The notes beneath the pieces are model-generated. The model had not been told where the DNA came from. It did no database searches and saw nothing but the letters and a program-made list of their open reading frames with translations. A stretch of 38,751 nucleotides of DNA from JANLQX01 sp031418775 (GTDB lineage: Bacteria; Actinomycetota; Acidimicrobiia; Acidimicrobiales; JANYDT01), in the NCBI GenBank assembly GCA_031418775.1, contig JANOJN010000295.1, positions 1 through 38,751 on the forward strand, written 5' to 3'. Both the position numbers and the translations under genes were made by a program. Shown here piece by piece: positions 1 to 7,873 of the stretch. How positions within the stretch are numbered: the stretch's first letter is position 1; every line of letters starts with the position of its first letter.

Positions 1-1
1 C

Positions 2-751
2 GCCCGGCACAGCGAACTGCGCGAAACCATCTCCATCATCGGCGGCTCGTGCCTGCACCTCGCGAGGAATGTCGCGACAGCCGGCCTGCTGATCTCGTTC
101 CTCGACTTTGCGGTCCAGAAGCGCCGGATCCTGAAGTCGCTGAAGATGACCAAGCAGGAAGTGAAGGACGAATACCGCCAGAGCGAAGGCGACCCCCAGA
201 TGAAAGCCCAGCGGCGCGCACGCGCCGCCGAGATGAGCAAGAACCGCATGCTCTCGGACGTGAAGAAGGCCAGCGCGGTCGTCGTGAACCCGACCCATGT
301 CGCAGTGGCCATCTCCTATGAACGAAACAGCGGTGCGCCGCGGGTGATCGCCAAAGGGACCGGCGATCTCGCCACGAAGATCCGGGCCGAGGCCGAGCGG
401 GCAGGAGTGCCGCTCGTGCGCAATGTCCCCCTTGCCCGTGCATTGCACGCGGTCTGCGAAGTCGGTGAACAGATACCTGCGGACCTCTACGAGGCCGTCG
501 CCCGCCTCCTCGCCTTCGTCATGTCGGTGGGTCGGCGGACCTCGTTCGGCGGGACCCTCACGATGTCAGGACCTTCGTATCTCCCGCCTGAACTCGCGCA
601 GCTTGGCGAACCTTCGGCCGATCGGAGATCTGGAGCCAGGAAGGCGCCGAAGCGACGAGGCCAGGGACGGTCACCATCCCTACGACCCGACCCTGCCGTC
701 TCCCGTCCAACGGGAGCGACTTCGGCCGACAGACCTAGCGAGGTCCTGTGA
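2..751 (+). CDS. flhB: Flagellar export protein FlhB, C-terminal part (5' end outside window)
   Basis: FlhB is the substrate-specificity switch of the flagellar type III export gate. The window opens inside the gene; the frame is open from base 2. The visible part holds the end of the membrane domain (hydrophobic stretch near NVATAGLLISFLDFAVQ), the amphipathic linker with the motif KMTKQEVKDEYRQSEGDP, and the self-cleavage site NPTH (Asn codon at 287-289, Pro at 290-292). In the family, autocleavage occurs between Asn and Pro. After the usual end of the cytosolic domain there is a long low-complexity, Arg/Pro/Ser-rich tail of about 75 residues that is probably disordered and is not a standard FlhB part. 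The stop TGA (749-751) overlaps the GTG of the mini-ORF at 748, and flhA follows 50 bp later, so translational coupling is likely. Confidence 0.95.
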   Translation, partial: ARHSELRETISIIGGSCLHLARNVATAGLLISFLDFAVQKRRILKSLKMTKQEVKDEYRQSEGDPQMKAQRRARAAEMSKNRMLSDVKKASAVVVNPTHVAVAISYERNSGAPRVIAKGTGDLATKIRAEAERAGVPLVRNVPLARALHAVCEVGEQIPADLYEAVARLLAFVMSVGRRTSFGGTLTMSGPSYLPPELAQLGEPSADRRSGARKAPKRRGQGRSPSLRPDPAVSRPTGATSADRPSEVL

Positions 752-842
752 ATTCCAACCGAAGCGCGCAAGTCGGCGTTCCTGCGACGGGTGAAGGCCT
801 GTGAAGACCAATCGGAGCGCGCAGGTCGGGGTGCCCGCAGCG
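745..842 (+). repeat. Tandem imperfect duplication of the flhA 5' end (53-bp period)
   Basis: Copy 1 (745-789) and copy 2 (798-842) match at 35 of 45 positions by hand count; the offset is 53 bp. The period is not a multiple of three, so copy 1 is out of frame with flhA. Both copies begin CCTGTGAA. Eight of the ten differences fall at third codon positions. Confidence 0.85.
748..804 (+). CDS. Putative 18-aa leader ORF, a duplicated copy of the flhA start
   Basis: GTG at 748 opens an 18-codon frame encoding MNSNRSAQVGVPATGEGL. Its first 13 residues match the FlhA N-terminus (MKTNRSAQVGVPA) except at positions 2 and 3. Its start overlaps the flhB stop (GTGA, 748-751) and its stop overlaps the flhA start (GTGA, 801-804). 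The arrangement is therefore flhB, mini-ORF, flhA with two consecutive GTGA junctions. Whether it is translated cannot be told from sequence alone. Most differences from flhA are silent, which argues for translation at some time. It may act as a coupling device or be a relic of the former flhA start. Confidence 0.4.
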   Translation: MNSNRSAQVGVPATGEGL

Positions 843-2846
843 ATCGTCTCGATCGTCGCCATCATGGTCGTGCCGCTCCCGACGATGGTGCTCGACTTCC
901 TGCTGGTGATCAACCTCGCGGCAGCCGTGATGATCCTGCTGGCGACGATGTTCGTCCAGCGGGCGCTCGACTTCTCCGTGTTCCCCTCGGTCCTGTTGGT
1001 GGCCACGCTCTTCCGCCTTGCGCTGAACGTCGCCGCCGTGCGACTGGTGCTGCTGCACGGCGATGCCGGGCGGGTGATCGAAGCCTTCGGTCACGTGGTG
1101 ATCGGCGGGTCGGTTGTCGTCGGTCTCGTGGTGTTCATGATCCTCGTGGTGATCCAGTTCGTCGTCATCACCAACGGTGCCGGTCGAGTCGCCGAGGTCG
1201 GTGCCCGATTCACGTTGGACGCCATGCCGGGCAAGCAGATGGCGATCGATGCCGACCTGAACGCCGGAGCGATCACCGAGGACGAGGCGCGTATCCGACG
1301 TCGTGAGGTCGGCGCGGAGGCCGACTTCTACGGAGCAATGGACGGCGCGTCGAAGTTCGTGAAGGGCGATGCGATCGCGGCGATCATCATCACCGTCATC
1401 AACCTCATCGGCGGGTTCGTGGTCGGCGTCCTGCAGCGAGGGATGACGATCAATGACGCGATCAACCACTACTCGCTGCTGACCGTCGGCGACGGTCTGG
1501 TCTCACAGATTCCGGCTCTGCTGATCTCGATCGCCTCGGGTCTCATCGTCACCCGCGCGGCAACGGAGAACGATCTCGGCACCGACCTGGTGCAACAGTT
1601 CGGCCGTCATGCGAAGACTGCGAAGATCGCCGCTGGCGCCCTTGTCGCGATCTCGCTGATGCCCGGTCTGCCGAAGCTTCCGTTCTGGGTCGTTGCCGCC
1701 GCGCTTTGGGTGGGGGCCTCACGCGCCGCGAAGACCCGCTCGGCCGAGAAGGCTGCAGCCACTCAAGCCGATACTCCACCGGTGCGCACGGACTCCCCAA
1801 CGGATCTGGTCGGCGACATGCGCATCGAACCGCTCGAGCTCAACATCGGCTACGGGCTGATGGACCTCGTCGACGCGAATCGTGGAGGTGACCTCCTCGA
1901 TCGGGTCCGGGCGCTGCGCCGTAAGACCGCAATGGAGCTCGGCATCGTTCTGCCGCCGGTACGAACGCGCGATTCGATGGCCCTCAGCGGCAACACCTAT
2001 GAGATCAAGGTCCACGGCGTGGCCGCGGGGCGGGGCGATGCTCCGCCCGGCGTGTCTCTTCTTCTCGGCCCGTGCCCTCCGCACATTCCCGGCCAGGCAA
2101 CGACGGACCCGGTGTTTGGCATGGAAGCGTTCTGGATTCCTGTGGAGTTCGCGTCGCAGGCCGAGCTTTCGGGTTCGACCGTCATCGATCGCGGCTCGGT
2201 GATCACGACGCACCTGGCCGAGGTCATTCGGACGAACGCATCGCGTCTGCTCAGCCGGCAGGACGTGAAGCTGCTCGTCGACGGAGTCCGGGCATCGGAC
2301 CCCGCGGTCACCGAGGAACTCGCCGCGGTGTCGATCTCCCTCGCCGAGGTGCAGCGCGTCCTGCAGAGCCTGCTCGAAGAGGGAGTTGCGATCCGTGACC
2401 TGATCCGCATCCTCGAAGTGCTTTCCGAACGTGGCCGCGTCACGAAGGACCCCGAGGCCCTGGTCGAAGCCGTTCGGGCTTCGCTGGGTCCGGCCATCTC
2501 GGTCCCCCTTGCCGATGATGCGCGACTGAGTGTGATCACTCTCGACCCGCTCGTCGAGCGCACGCTTCTCGAAGGGCTTCGCTCCGGGGAGAACGGGACC
2601 TTCCTCACCGGTGACGCGGCGGCCCTGGAGCGCATCGTCGCGTCGATCGCGGCACTCGTCGAAGAGGTCGAGAACCGGGGTGTCCGACCGGTGATCGTCT
2701 GCAGCGGTCCGCTGCGCCCGGCGATGCGCAAGCTTGTCCGAAGCGCCGCGCCGGACACCCCGGTGCTTGCATATGCCGAGCTCGGGTCACGGCTCACCAT
2801 CGAAACCGTCGGCGTCGTCCAGTCCGACCACTTGGTGCTGACGTGA
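801..2846 (+). CDS. flhA: Flagellar export gate protein FlhA
   Basis: FlhA is the nonameric export-gate component of the flagellar type III apparatus, with a membrane-embedded channel domain and a cytosolic ring that docks chaperone-substrate complexes. The 681-residue length is normal. Residues about 15-315 carry the hydrophobic helices, with the FHIPEP-family landmarks RLALNVAAVRLVL (72-84) and MPGKQMAIDADLNAGAI (142-158), followed by the cytosolic loop DEARIRRREVGAEADFYGAMDG. A variable linker (about 316-340) precedes the cytosolic domain, which ends near residue 681. GTG at 801 is chosen because it gives the canonical N-terminus, follows a GAAGG purine run, and overlaps the upstream mini-ORF stop. 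The gene sits directly after flhB, the common order in flagellar operons. Confidence 0.97.
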   Translation: MKTNRSAQVGVPAAIVSIVAIMVVPLPTMVLDFLLVINLAAAVMILLATMFVQRALDFSVFPSVLLVATLFRLALNVAAVRLVLLHGDAGRVIEAFGHVVIGGSVVVGLVVFMILVVIQFVVITNGAGRVAEVGARFTLDAMPGKQMAIDADLNAGAITEDEARIRRREVGAEADFYGAMDGASKFVKGDAIAAIIITVINLIGGFVVGVLQRGMTINDAINHYSLLTVGDGLVSQIPALLISIASGLIVTRAATENDLGTDLVQQFGRHAKTAKIAAGALVAISLMPGLPKLPFWVVAAALWVGASRAAKTRSAEKAAATQADTPPVRTDSPTDLVGDMRIEPLELNIGYGLMDLVDANRGGDLLDRVRALRRKTAMELGIVLPPVRTRDSMALSGNTYEIKVHGVAAGRGDAPPGVSLLLGPCPPHIPGQATTDPVFGMEAFWIPVEFASQAELSGSTVIDRGSVITTHLAEVIRTNASRLLSRQDVKLLVDGVRASDPAVTEELAAVSISLAEVQRVLQSLLEEGVAIRDLIRILEVLSERGRVTKDPEALVEAVRASLGPAISVPLADDARLSVITLDPLVERTLLEGLRSGENGTFLTGDAAALERIVASIAALVEEVENRGVRPVIVCSGPLRPAMRKLVRSAAPDTPVLAYAELGSRLTIETVGVVQSDHLVLT

Positions 2847-2910
2847 GCGTTCCCGTCGGCCAAACGTGCATCGTCATCACATCTGCACTGCACCGAGGTC
2901 GGCCGTCACT

Positions 2911-2963
2911 ACCAACACCAACACAAGAACAAGCACGAACACCAGCACGAGCAGGAACCACGA
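2911..2963 (+). repeat. T-free, AC-rich tract with six-base periodicity before the flhF-like gene
   Basis: These 53 bases contain no T and consist largely of degenerate hexamers (ACCAAC, ACCAAC, ACAAGA, ACAAGC, ACGAAC, ACCAGC, ACGAGC). The tract lies in the 130-bp flhA to flhF-like gap, just before the Shine-Dalgarno of the downstream gene. It would be unstructured in mRNA. If the downstream frame began further upstream it would encode a Thr/Asn/Ser run, which I think is not translated. Confidence 0.5.
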
Positions 2964-2976
2964 TCGGAGATCGACC

Positions 2977-4398
2977 ATGACAAAGACCCGGAAGTACGAA
3001 GGACAAGATCTCGGCGAACTGCTCGAACGCGTGCGCACCGAGCACGGTGCCGACGCCAGGATCGTCGGCGCGAACCGATGCCGCTCCGGCGGGATCGCGG
3101 GGTTCTTCGCGGTCGAGAGCTTCGAAGTGATCGTGGAAGTCGCGGACGCGGAGTCGAAAGCCGTTGCGAAACGTCGGACCCGCCGTGTCGATCGCGCGGC
3201 GCAGGCCGACCCGGCCTCGGGAGAAAACGTTGCGGCGACGGGCGCTGCCTCGATCAGCCGGCGGGGGGTGCGATCCCGAGTGCGTCCGACCACGGCCGTA
3301 GCGGTGTCTTCAGGTGATGCCGATCCGTCGCCGGCCCTCGCCGCTCTCGTCGCCGCCGCGGATGCTGCCGAGCGCGACGCATCTCGACCCGGGCGCAGAC
3401 AAGCTTCAGCGTCGAGCGACGACTTCTCCGCGGTCCTCGACCGGGCGGCCGCTCCGATTGCCCGCGACGGCCGGTTCGACCGGTGGCTCGGCGACGGTGC
3501 TTCGGCGGAAGCATCGTCTGGTGATCGATCCGGTGATCGGCCTCCTCGGCGCATCCTCGGACGTCGTACTCGCATCGACCGCAAGCGAAGCTCGACCCGG
3601 GCGGTTCGGCCGGCTGGTTCCGACCAACACGTTGTCGACATCGCCGCACTCGAACGCGCCGGCCTCGTGCCGTCGCTCGCTCCGATGCCGTTCGAACCGA
3701 GTCCGCGGCGTCTCGCGCCCATTCGGCGCGGCGACGAGGTGTCTGCCGCGGCCCTGACCGATCTTGGGATGCCATCCCGTTGGCTCTCGGAGGATGTCGA
3801 CGGGCACACCTCACTCGGCGCGGTTCTCGGCAACGTCACACCCCCGCCCGCAATGATCACCTCAGCGGGCGCGACTATCGCGGTGGTCGGCGAACTCAGC
3901 CTCGTCATCGATGTCGCCCGGGCGCTTTCCGTTGCCCTACGCCAAGACCCGAGTACGTGCGTACTGCTCACGACAGCGTCTCGTCCGGACGGCTTCCGTG
4001 GTGAGCTGGTCACTGTCATCGATGAACTTGCTGACCGACGCGAGCAATGGGCCCGCCGCTCGACGGCGACCGTGGTCGCCGTCGACATCGGATTCGCATG
4101 CCACGACATCGCCTGGGGCCGCGTCGCTCTCTCGTCTCTGCGCCCGACGATGCGATGGGGTGCCGTTTCGGCGACGCGCAAGGCCGAGGATGTCCGCGCT
4201 TGGGCTCGCGGGGTCGGGGGCCTCCACGCGCTTGCGGTCACCGGGATGTCCGAGACGACCACGCCGGCGGCGATCTTCGACGCGGGGGTTCCCGTCGGAC
4301 GTGTCGACGGGCAGCTGGCGACGCACGAGCTCTGGCTCCGGCTGCTCAACGATCGCATTGGTGATGCCTCGCGCACCCCTGACCTCGTCGCCAACTGA
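2977..4398 (+). CDS. FlhF-like protein with degenerate SRP-type GTPase domain
   Basis: The gene occupies the flhF position after flhA. Residues 1-50 resemble the FlhF N-terminus (KYEGQDLGELLERVRTEHG, then DARIVGANRCRSGGIAGFF). Residues about 55-290 are Arg/Ala/Ser/Asp-rich and probably disordered. The C-terminal part follows the order of an SRP-family GTPase, but the P-loop is replaced by VVGELSLVIDVARAL (from about residue 299), the DTAG-like segment by VAVDIGF, and TKLDE by TGMSETT. The closing ALAVTGMSETTTPAAIFDAG still resembles the family helix. It probably does not bind GTP normally and may be a scaffold for flagellar placement. The start at 2977 is chosen because GGAGA precedes it and the FlhF-like motif begins at once; the frame stays open to 2866, but that extension is a low-complexity Thr/Asn run. 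Confidence 0.72.
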   Translation: MTKTRKYEGQDLGELLERVRTEHGADARIVGANRCRSGGIAGFFAVESFEVIVEVADAESKAVAKRRTRRVDRAAQADPASGENVAATGAASISRRGVRSRVRPTTAVAVSSGDADPSPALAALVAAADAAERDASRPGRRQASASSDDFSAVLDRAAAPIARDGRFDRWLGDGASAEASSGDRSGDRPPRRILGRRTRIDRKRSSTRAVRPAGSDQHVVDIAALERAGLVPSLAPMPFEPSPRRLAPIRRGDEVSAAALTDLGMPSRWLSEDVDGHTSLGAVLGNVTPPPAMITSAGATIAVVGELSLVIDVARALSVALRQDPSTCVLLTTASRPDGFRGELVTVIDELADRREQWARRSTATVVAVDIGFACHDIAWGRVALSSLRPTMRWGAVSATRKAEDVRAWARGVGGLHALAVTGMSETTTPAAIFDAGVPVGRVDGQLATHELWLRLLNDRIGDASRTPDLVAN

Positions 4399-4455
4399 TC
4401 GTCGGGTTCGCATGGCTGCTTGCGCTTTCGCCGCCCCGTTGCCGGCATCGGGTCC

Positions 4456-4797
4456 ATGACACCTTTTCTCCGGCTCTCCCTGAGCCTTTCCCTGACCCTG
4501 TTGGTGTGGGGTCCGAACGCAATCGACGAGTTCGGGAACGGGTCGGTCAACCTTGGGGACCTCGCTCTGCGCTTCGTCGTGACGTTTGCCTTCTTTCGCT
4601 CGTCGGTCTGGGGTGTCGGGCGACTCCTCGACGCCTACCGGGCGTCGGTGCCGACGTCGAAGGACGTGATACCCGCCGCACCACCGTCCAGAGCGCCGCT
4701 CATCGACGCGCGAACGAATCGACGCGCCACGGACTCCGGGTCGAACGCAAAGGCCGAACGAGACCAACCGGGCCTCCCTGCGGGCCGGTCGCGATAA
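4456..4797 (+). CDS. Small membrane protein downstream of the flhF-like gene
   Basis: This is a 113-residue protein with two hydrophobic segments: about residues 5-20 (LRLSLSLSLTLLVWGP) and 32-50 (LALRFVVTFAFFRSSVWGV). A basic, Ser/Arg-rich C-terminal tail follows and is probably cytosolic. It lies 57 bp after the flhF-like stop on the same strand, so it is likely the last gene of the flagellar operon. I recognise no family. The start is uncertain: ATG at 4456 puts the first helix right after the initiator, but the frame is open from TTG at 4420 and neither start has a convincing ribosome-binding site. Confidence 0.6.
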   Translation: MTPFLRLSLSLSLTLLVWGPNAIDEFGNGSVNLGDLALRFVVTFAFFRSSVWGVGRLLDAYRASVPTSKDVIPAAPPSRAPLIDARTNRRATDSGSNAKAERDQPGLPAGRSR

Positions 4798-5191
4798 TTC
4801 GCGCCCGCCAATCGGGAAGGGTGCACCTCGCGTTCCAAGATCGGAAGCTCTCGCGATCTCGGCACGAAGACGTCGAACGTCGTCGAACTCATCTCATCGA
4901 TCGCCGAGCAACCAGCTCGCCGTGATGCTCGCTGAGGGTAGTTGAAGGCTGAATCATCTCGCGCTTTCGGTGCGGGGCGCCCTGGGTCGCCTACGAGTGG
5001 TTCCCAATCCACGATGCCCGATATCTTGAGGAATTCGTGAGCAGGAAAGCAGTTTCTTTCCTCGGCGAAATGCCAAGCTCGGTGCTACCTTTCCAACCAT
5101 TCCCTCTCCACAAGGGCGCCACGTTGCTCATCACTCACTGTCGTACGGCGAAGACAATGGTGCCGACCGGGCTCGCTGACCGATTCGTGCG
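4798..5191. other. 394-bp intergenic region with a 7-bp dyad at 5043-5062
   Basis: I see no convincing gene here. The only clear element is a perfect inverted repeat, AGGAAAG (5043-5049) and CTTTCCT (5056-5062), separated by six bases. It lies 130 bp upstream of the kinase start. It could be an operator for the kinase gene or a hairpin ending the flagellar operon, though no T-run follows. The base composition is slightly more AT-rich around 5020-5100 than in the flanking genes, as expected for a promoter region. Confidence 0.4.
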
Positions 5192-6781
5192 ATGAGCGCC
5201 GCAGCGAAGTTGCGCGTTCTTCTGTCGAACCACGCGGGTTCGACTCGTGCGAAGCGCGAAGGTCACAACGTCGAGTTGTTGACCATGTCGCGACTGAACG
5301 ACCAGAAGACGGCGCTGCTCTACACCGCGTCACACGAAGTGCGTGGGTCTCTCCACGGGATATTCGGACTGGTCGAGCGACTGCGCGACGAGCAGTCTTC
5401 ACCCGACGCAGATCCTCTCCTGGACGCGCTCGCCGACGCCTGCAGCGGTTTACGGTCGACGGTGCAGCAGGTGCTCGATGTGGCCCAGTTGGAGGGACGC
5501 GACGTCCAGCCGAGCGTTGCGGTGTTCGACCTGCGCGTGCTGCTGCGTGAAGTGGGCGCGGTGGTCTCAGGGGTCTCGGGACGTGACGTCGCCGTTCGCA
5601 CATCGATCGACGACGACTGTTCGGTGTTCCGATTCGGTGACTCCGGCCGGATCAATCAGATACTCACCAACATTGCCACCAACGGTGCGAAGGCCATGGA
5701 GCACGGTGTCCTGTCCATCCGCGCGTGTGAGTTGGCCGATGGAGTCGTTCGGTTCATCGTCCGCGATGAAGGCGATGGGATGCCCCCGTTCGCCCGCTCG
5801 CGGCTGATCGCTCAATCCGCCGACGGAAACGTGTTGCGCCAGGATCGACGGCAACGAACGGGCGACCGCCGATCGACGGGCGGGCTCGGATTGCTCATCG
5901 CACGCGAGTTGATCGAATCGCTCAACGGGCGGGTGGACGTCAGCGTCGAGCGGAGCGCAGGCACGACGGTGCAGGTCGATCTACCGCTCCCCGTCCGGGC
6001 GAGTTCCCCGCATCCCATCGCCGACCCTGAGGTCGATCTCACGATCAGGCGCGCGTTGATCGTGGACGACGCGCCGGAGGGATTGCAGTTCCTGGCCCAC
6101 TCGCTCGATGCGATCTGCCAGACCTGTGATGCAACGATCGATTCGGAAGAGGCACTGGCGCTGGCCCGGAGCGAAACCTACGACCTCGTGATCCTCGACG
6201 GGATGATGTCGCCCCACGACGGCGCGGACCTCTCGCGGGCACTTCGGCTCTTCGAAACCACCCGTGACAGCGTCATCATCGTCGCCACCGGGAACGTCGA
6301 GACGGTGAGTTCGTCCCGCTACCTGGCTGCCGGTGCTGATCTCGTCTTGGTCAAACCGTTCTCGAGAATTGAACTTGTCCGCGCCGTCCGTCGTACCATG
6401 GCGCTTCGTTCGGCCGAGGCCGCCGGATTGGTCATCGACCTGCGGCCGACGGAATCGAGTGGAGAGCCGTCGATGTCGAGCCAGCCCGCTGCCGTGTTCG
6501 CGGCCCCCCTCCAGTTGTTCGATTCTCTTCTGCCCGGAAGGCTCGAAGCCATACGAGACGCCTTCGCGAGGGGCGACGCCGGAGCGTTCGCCCGCGCGGT
6601 GCACACGCTCGGCTCGCCTGCCGTGGTGCTCGGCGTCGACGGCCTGGGCCGCTACTGCCTGGCGCTGGAAACGATCGTCAGGGCCGTCGGTATGGAGGGT
6701 GTCGGGGCGGGTGCCCTCGACCAGCTCGCCATTCTGGCCGCCGCACAGCGTCCCGTTGTGGGGACCGCCGCGTCATCTTGA
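5192..6781 (+). CDS. Cytosolic hybrid histidine kinase (HisKA-HATPase-REC-Hpt)
   Basis: This is a 529-residue multi-step phosphorelay protein with no membrane segment or signal peptide. Domains in order are: HisKA with the H-box SHEVRGSLHGIFGLVERLRD (phospho-acceptor His48); HATPase with N-box NQILTNIATNGAKA (155-168), G1 DEGDGMP (192-198) and G2 GGLGLLIA; REC at about 287-405 with the acidic pair VDD (291-293), acceptor Asp336 in VILDGMM and Lys388 in VKPF; and Hpt at about 433-510 with His471 in AVHTLGS. It has no recognisable sensory domain, so the signal may arrive through a partner protein or the 40-residue N-terminus. It faces the response regulator at 6837-7649, its likely final phosphate acceptor. 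The start is the first ATG of the frame; no Shine-Dalgarno is evident, and ATG at 5285 is an alternative. Confidence 0.88.
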   Translation: MSAAAKLRVLLSNHAGSTRAKREGHNVELLTMSRLNDQKTALLYTASHEVRGSLHGIFGLVERLRDEQSSPDADPLLDALADACSGLRSTVQQVLDVAQLEGRDVQPSVAVFDLRVLLREVGAVVSGVSGRDVAVRTSIDDDCSVFRFGDSGRINQILTNIATNGAKAMEHGVLSIRACELADGVVRFIVRDEGDGMPPFARSRLIAQSADGNVLRQDRRQRTGDRRSTGGLGLLIARELIESLNGRVDVSVERSAGTTVQVDLPLPVRASSPHPIADPEVDLTIRRALIVDDAPEGLQFLAHSLDAICQTCDATIDSEEALALARSETYDLVILDGMMSPHDGADLSRALRLFETTRDSVIIVATGNVETVSSSRYLAAGADLVLVKPFSRIELVRAVRRTMALRSAEAAGLVIDLRPTESSGEPSMSSQPAAVFAAPLQLFDSLLPGRLEAIRDAFARGDAGAFARAVHTLGSPAVVLGVDGLGRYCLALETIVRAVGMEGVGAGALDQLAILAAAQRPVVGTAASS

Positions 6782-6836
6782 GCATTGCCGGGCACTTGCG
6801 GAACCCGAGTGGATTCTCCTCGCCGCTGCTGCCTGA

Positions 6837-7649
6837 TCACGAGATCGTGATGTCGGCCCGGATCCGGTAACCGACTTCGCGGATCGTCTGTATCAGCCAG
6901 CCAGCCCCGATATCGGCCAGCTTCCGGCGGATGTTCGACATGTGCACTTCGACGAGGTGACCTCCGCCGTGCCACTCCGGGCCCCAGACCACGGCCTGCA
7001 GATCGCTTCGGGAAACCACGGAGTTCGAGCGTTTGGCAAGCTCGCGGAACAGAGCGAATTCCGTTCGGGTCAGCTGGGTCGAGTGTCCGCCAATGGTGAC
7101 GATCCGAGCCGGTGAATCGATGCTGAGGGCGGTATCGGCCGGAAGATCGGCGGGTGACCGGCGCGTTCGTGTCGACTGCTCCGACTCGGGCGCAACGTCG
7201 TTTGTCCGGGTGGACCAGTCCGAACGGCTGGCCTGTTGCGTTCTCGCTGCTGCCTCGCTGCTCTGCTTGCGGCGGGCGACGGAACGAATCCGAGCGGCCA
7301 GCTCCCGCATCGATGCCGGCTTCGTGAGATAGTCGTCCGCGCCGATGGTGAAGCCGACGAGCTTGTCGACCTCGTCGCCGCGGGCGGAGAGGATGATGAT
7401 GTGGACATCGCTGATCTCGCGCAGCCGCCGGCAGGTCTCGAACCCGTCGATGCCGGGGAGACCGAGATCCAGGATCACCGCGATCGGCTTGACATCGTTG
7501 AAGATCTCGAGTGCTCTCTCGCCGTCGATCGCCGTGTCGACGGCAAATCCCTCGGATTCGAGTGATGTCTGCATGAGCAGGGTCACCTCGGGAGTGTCAT
7601 CGACCAGCAGTAGCCGGGGCCTGTCGATTGTCGGGGCGCTTACACTCAT
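6837..7649 (-). CDS. OmpR/PhoB-family response regulator
   Basis: This is a 270-residue DNA-binding response regulator. The receiver domain (residues 10-125) has the acidic pair DD17-18, acceptor Asp61 in VILDLGLPG, the switch residue in IILSAR and Lys110 in YLTKPA. A Ser/Thr/Arg-rich linker of about 45 residues (126-171), longer than usual for the family, joins it to a winged helix (about 172-266). The wing motifs are LTRTEFALFRELAKR, VVSRSDLQAVVWG, VEVHMSNIRRKL and IQTIREVGYRI. It is convergent with the hybrid kinase, 55 bp end to end. Target genes are unknown; the adjacent giant surface-protein gene is a candidate by position only. Confidence 0.93.
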   Translation of the reverse strand: MSVSAPTIDRPRLLLVDDTPEVTLLMQTSLESEGFAVDTAIDGERALEIFNDVKPIAVILDLGLPGIDGFETCRRLREISDVHIIILSARGDEVDKLVGFTIGADDYLTKPASMRELAARIRSVARRKQSSEAAARTQQASRSDWSTRTNDVAPESEQSTRTRRSPADLPADTALSIDSPARIVTIGGHSTQLTRTEFALFRELAKRSNSVVSRSDLQAVVWGPEWHGGGHLVEVHMSNIRRKLADIGAGWLIQTIREVGYRIRADITIS

Positions 7650-7733
7650 CTGGGTCTACTGTCACTGTGAGCGCCGTCGTGGAGACGGACGCGGGTGGAC
7701 GTTGTGTGCTCGTCCGTGCGGCCCCGGAGATGT

Positions 7734-7749
7734 TCGTCCTTGAGGACGA
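7734..7749. promoter_or_regulatory. 16-bp palindrome upstream of the response regulator
   Basis: TCGTCCT, TG, AGGACGA forms a perfect 7-bp inverted repeat with a two-base centre. It lies 85-100 bp upstream of the response-regulator start and about 125 bp past the stop of the giant gene. The two-base centre favours a protein-binding operator over an RNA hairpin. Confidence 0.35.
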
Positions 7750-7846
7750 CCCCCAACGTAACGCGTGAGCGGCGTCCGGGGTTGGATATCGTTCACAGAA
7801 ATATGTTCGGAGGCACGCCGGCACCGTCCAAGTCAGTCGGCCACCG

Positions 7847-7861
7847 ACACGGCGCCCGTGT
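7847..7861 (-). terminator. Short GC-rich hairpin after the giant surface-protein gene
   Basis: ACACGG, CGC, CCGTGT is a perfect six-pair hairpin with a three-base loop, 13 bp beyond the stop codon of the 5500-codon gene on the minus strand. No T-run follows, so intrinsic termination is not assured. Confidence 0.4.
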
Positions 7862-7873
7862 TCCGCCCGCCCG

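Noticed and set aside
735..1469. 244-codon minus-strand open frame opposite flhA, and similar long antisense frames across the window
   Set aside because: Low-complexity His/Asp/Arg-rich translation with no domain resemblance; a shadow of the GC-rich flhA codon pattern.
2866..2976. N-terminal extension of the FlhF-like protein from the ATG at 2866
   Set aside because: The Thr/Asn run has no family support, while ATG 2977 has a GGAGA ribosome-binding site and begins directly with the FlhF-like motif.
2877..4550. 557-codon minus-strand frame opposite the flhF-like gene
   Set aside because: Ser/Arg/Thr-rich shadow translation, with the hydrophobic LVLV run arising from the T-free tract read backwards.
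4635..5012. 125-codon minus-strand frame overlapping the small membrane protein and the gap
   Set aside because: No recognisable domain, no ribosome-binding site, and it overlaps a gene with clear membrane helices.
4798..5191. tRNA or small structured RNA in the gap before the kinase
   Set aside because: No cloverleaf-like set of arms or conserved T-loop sequence was found by eye; only a 7-bp dyad is present.
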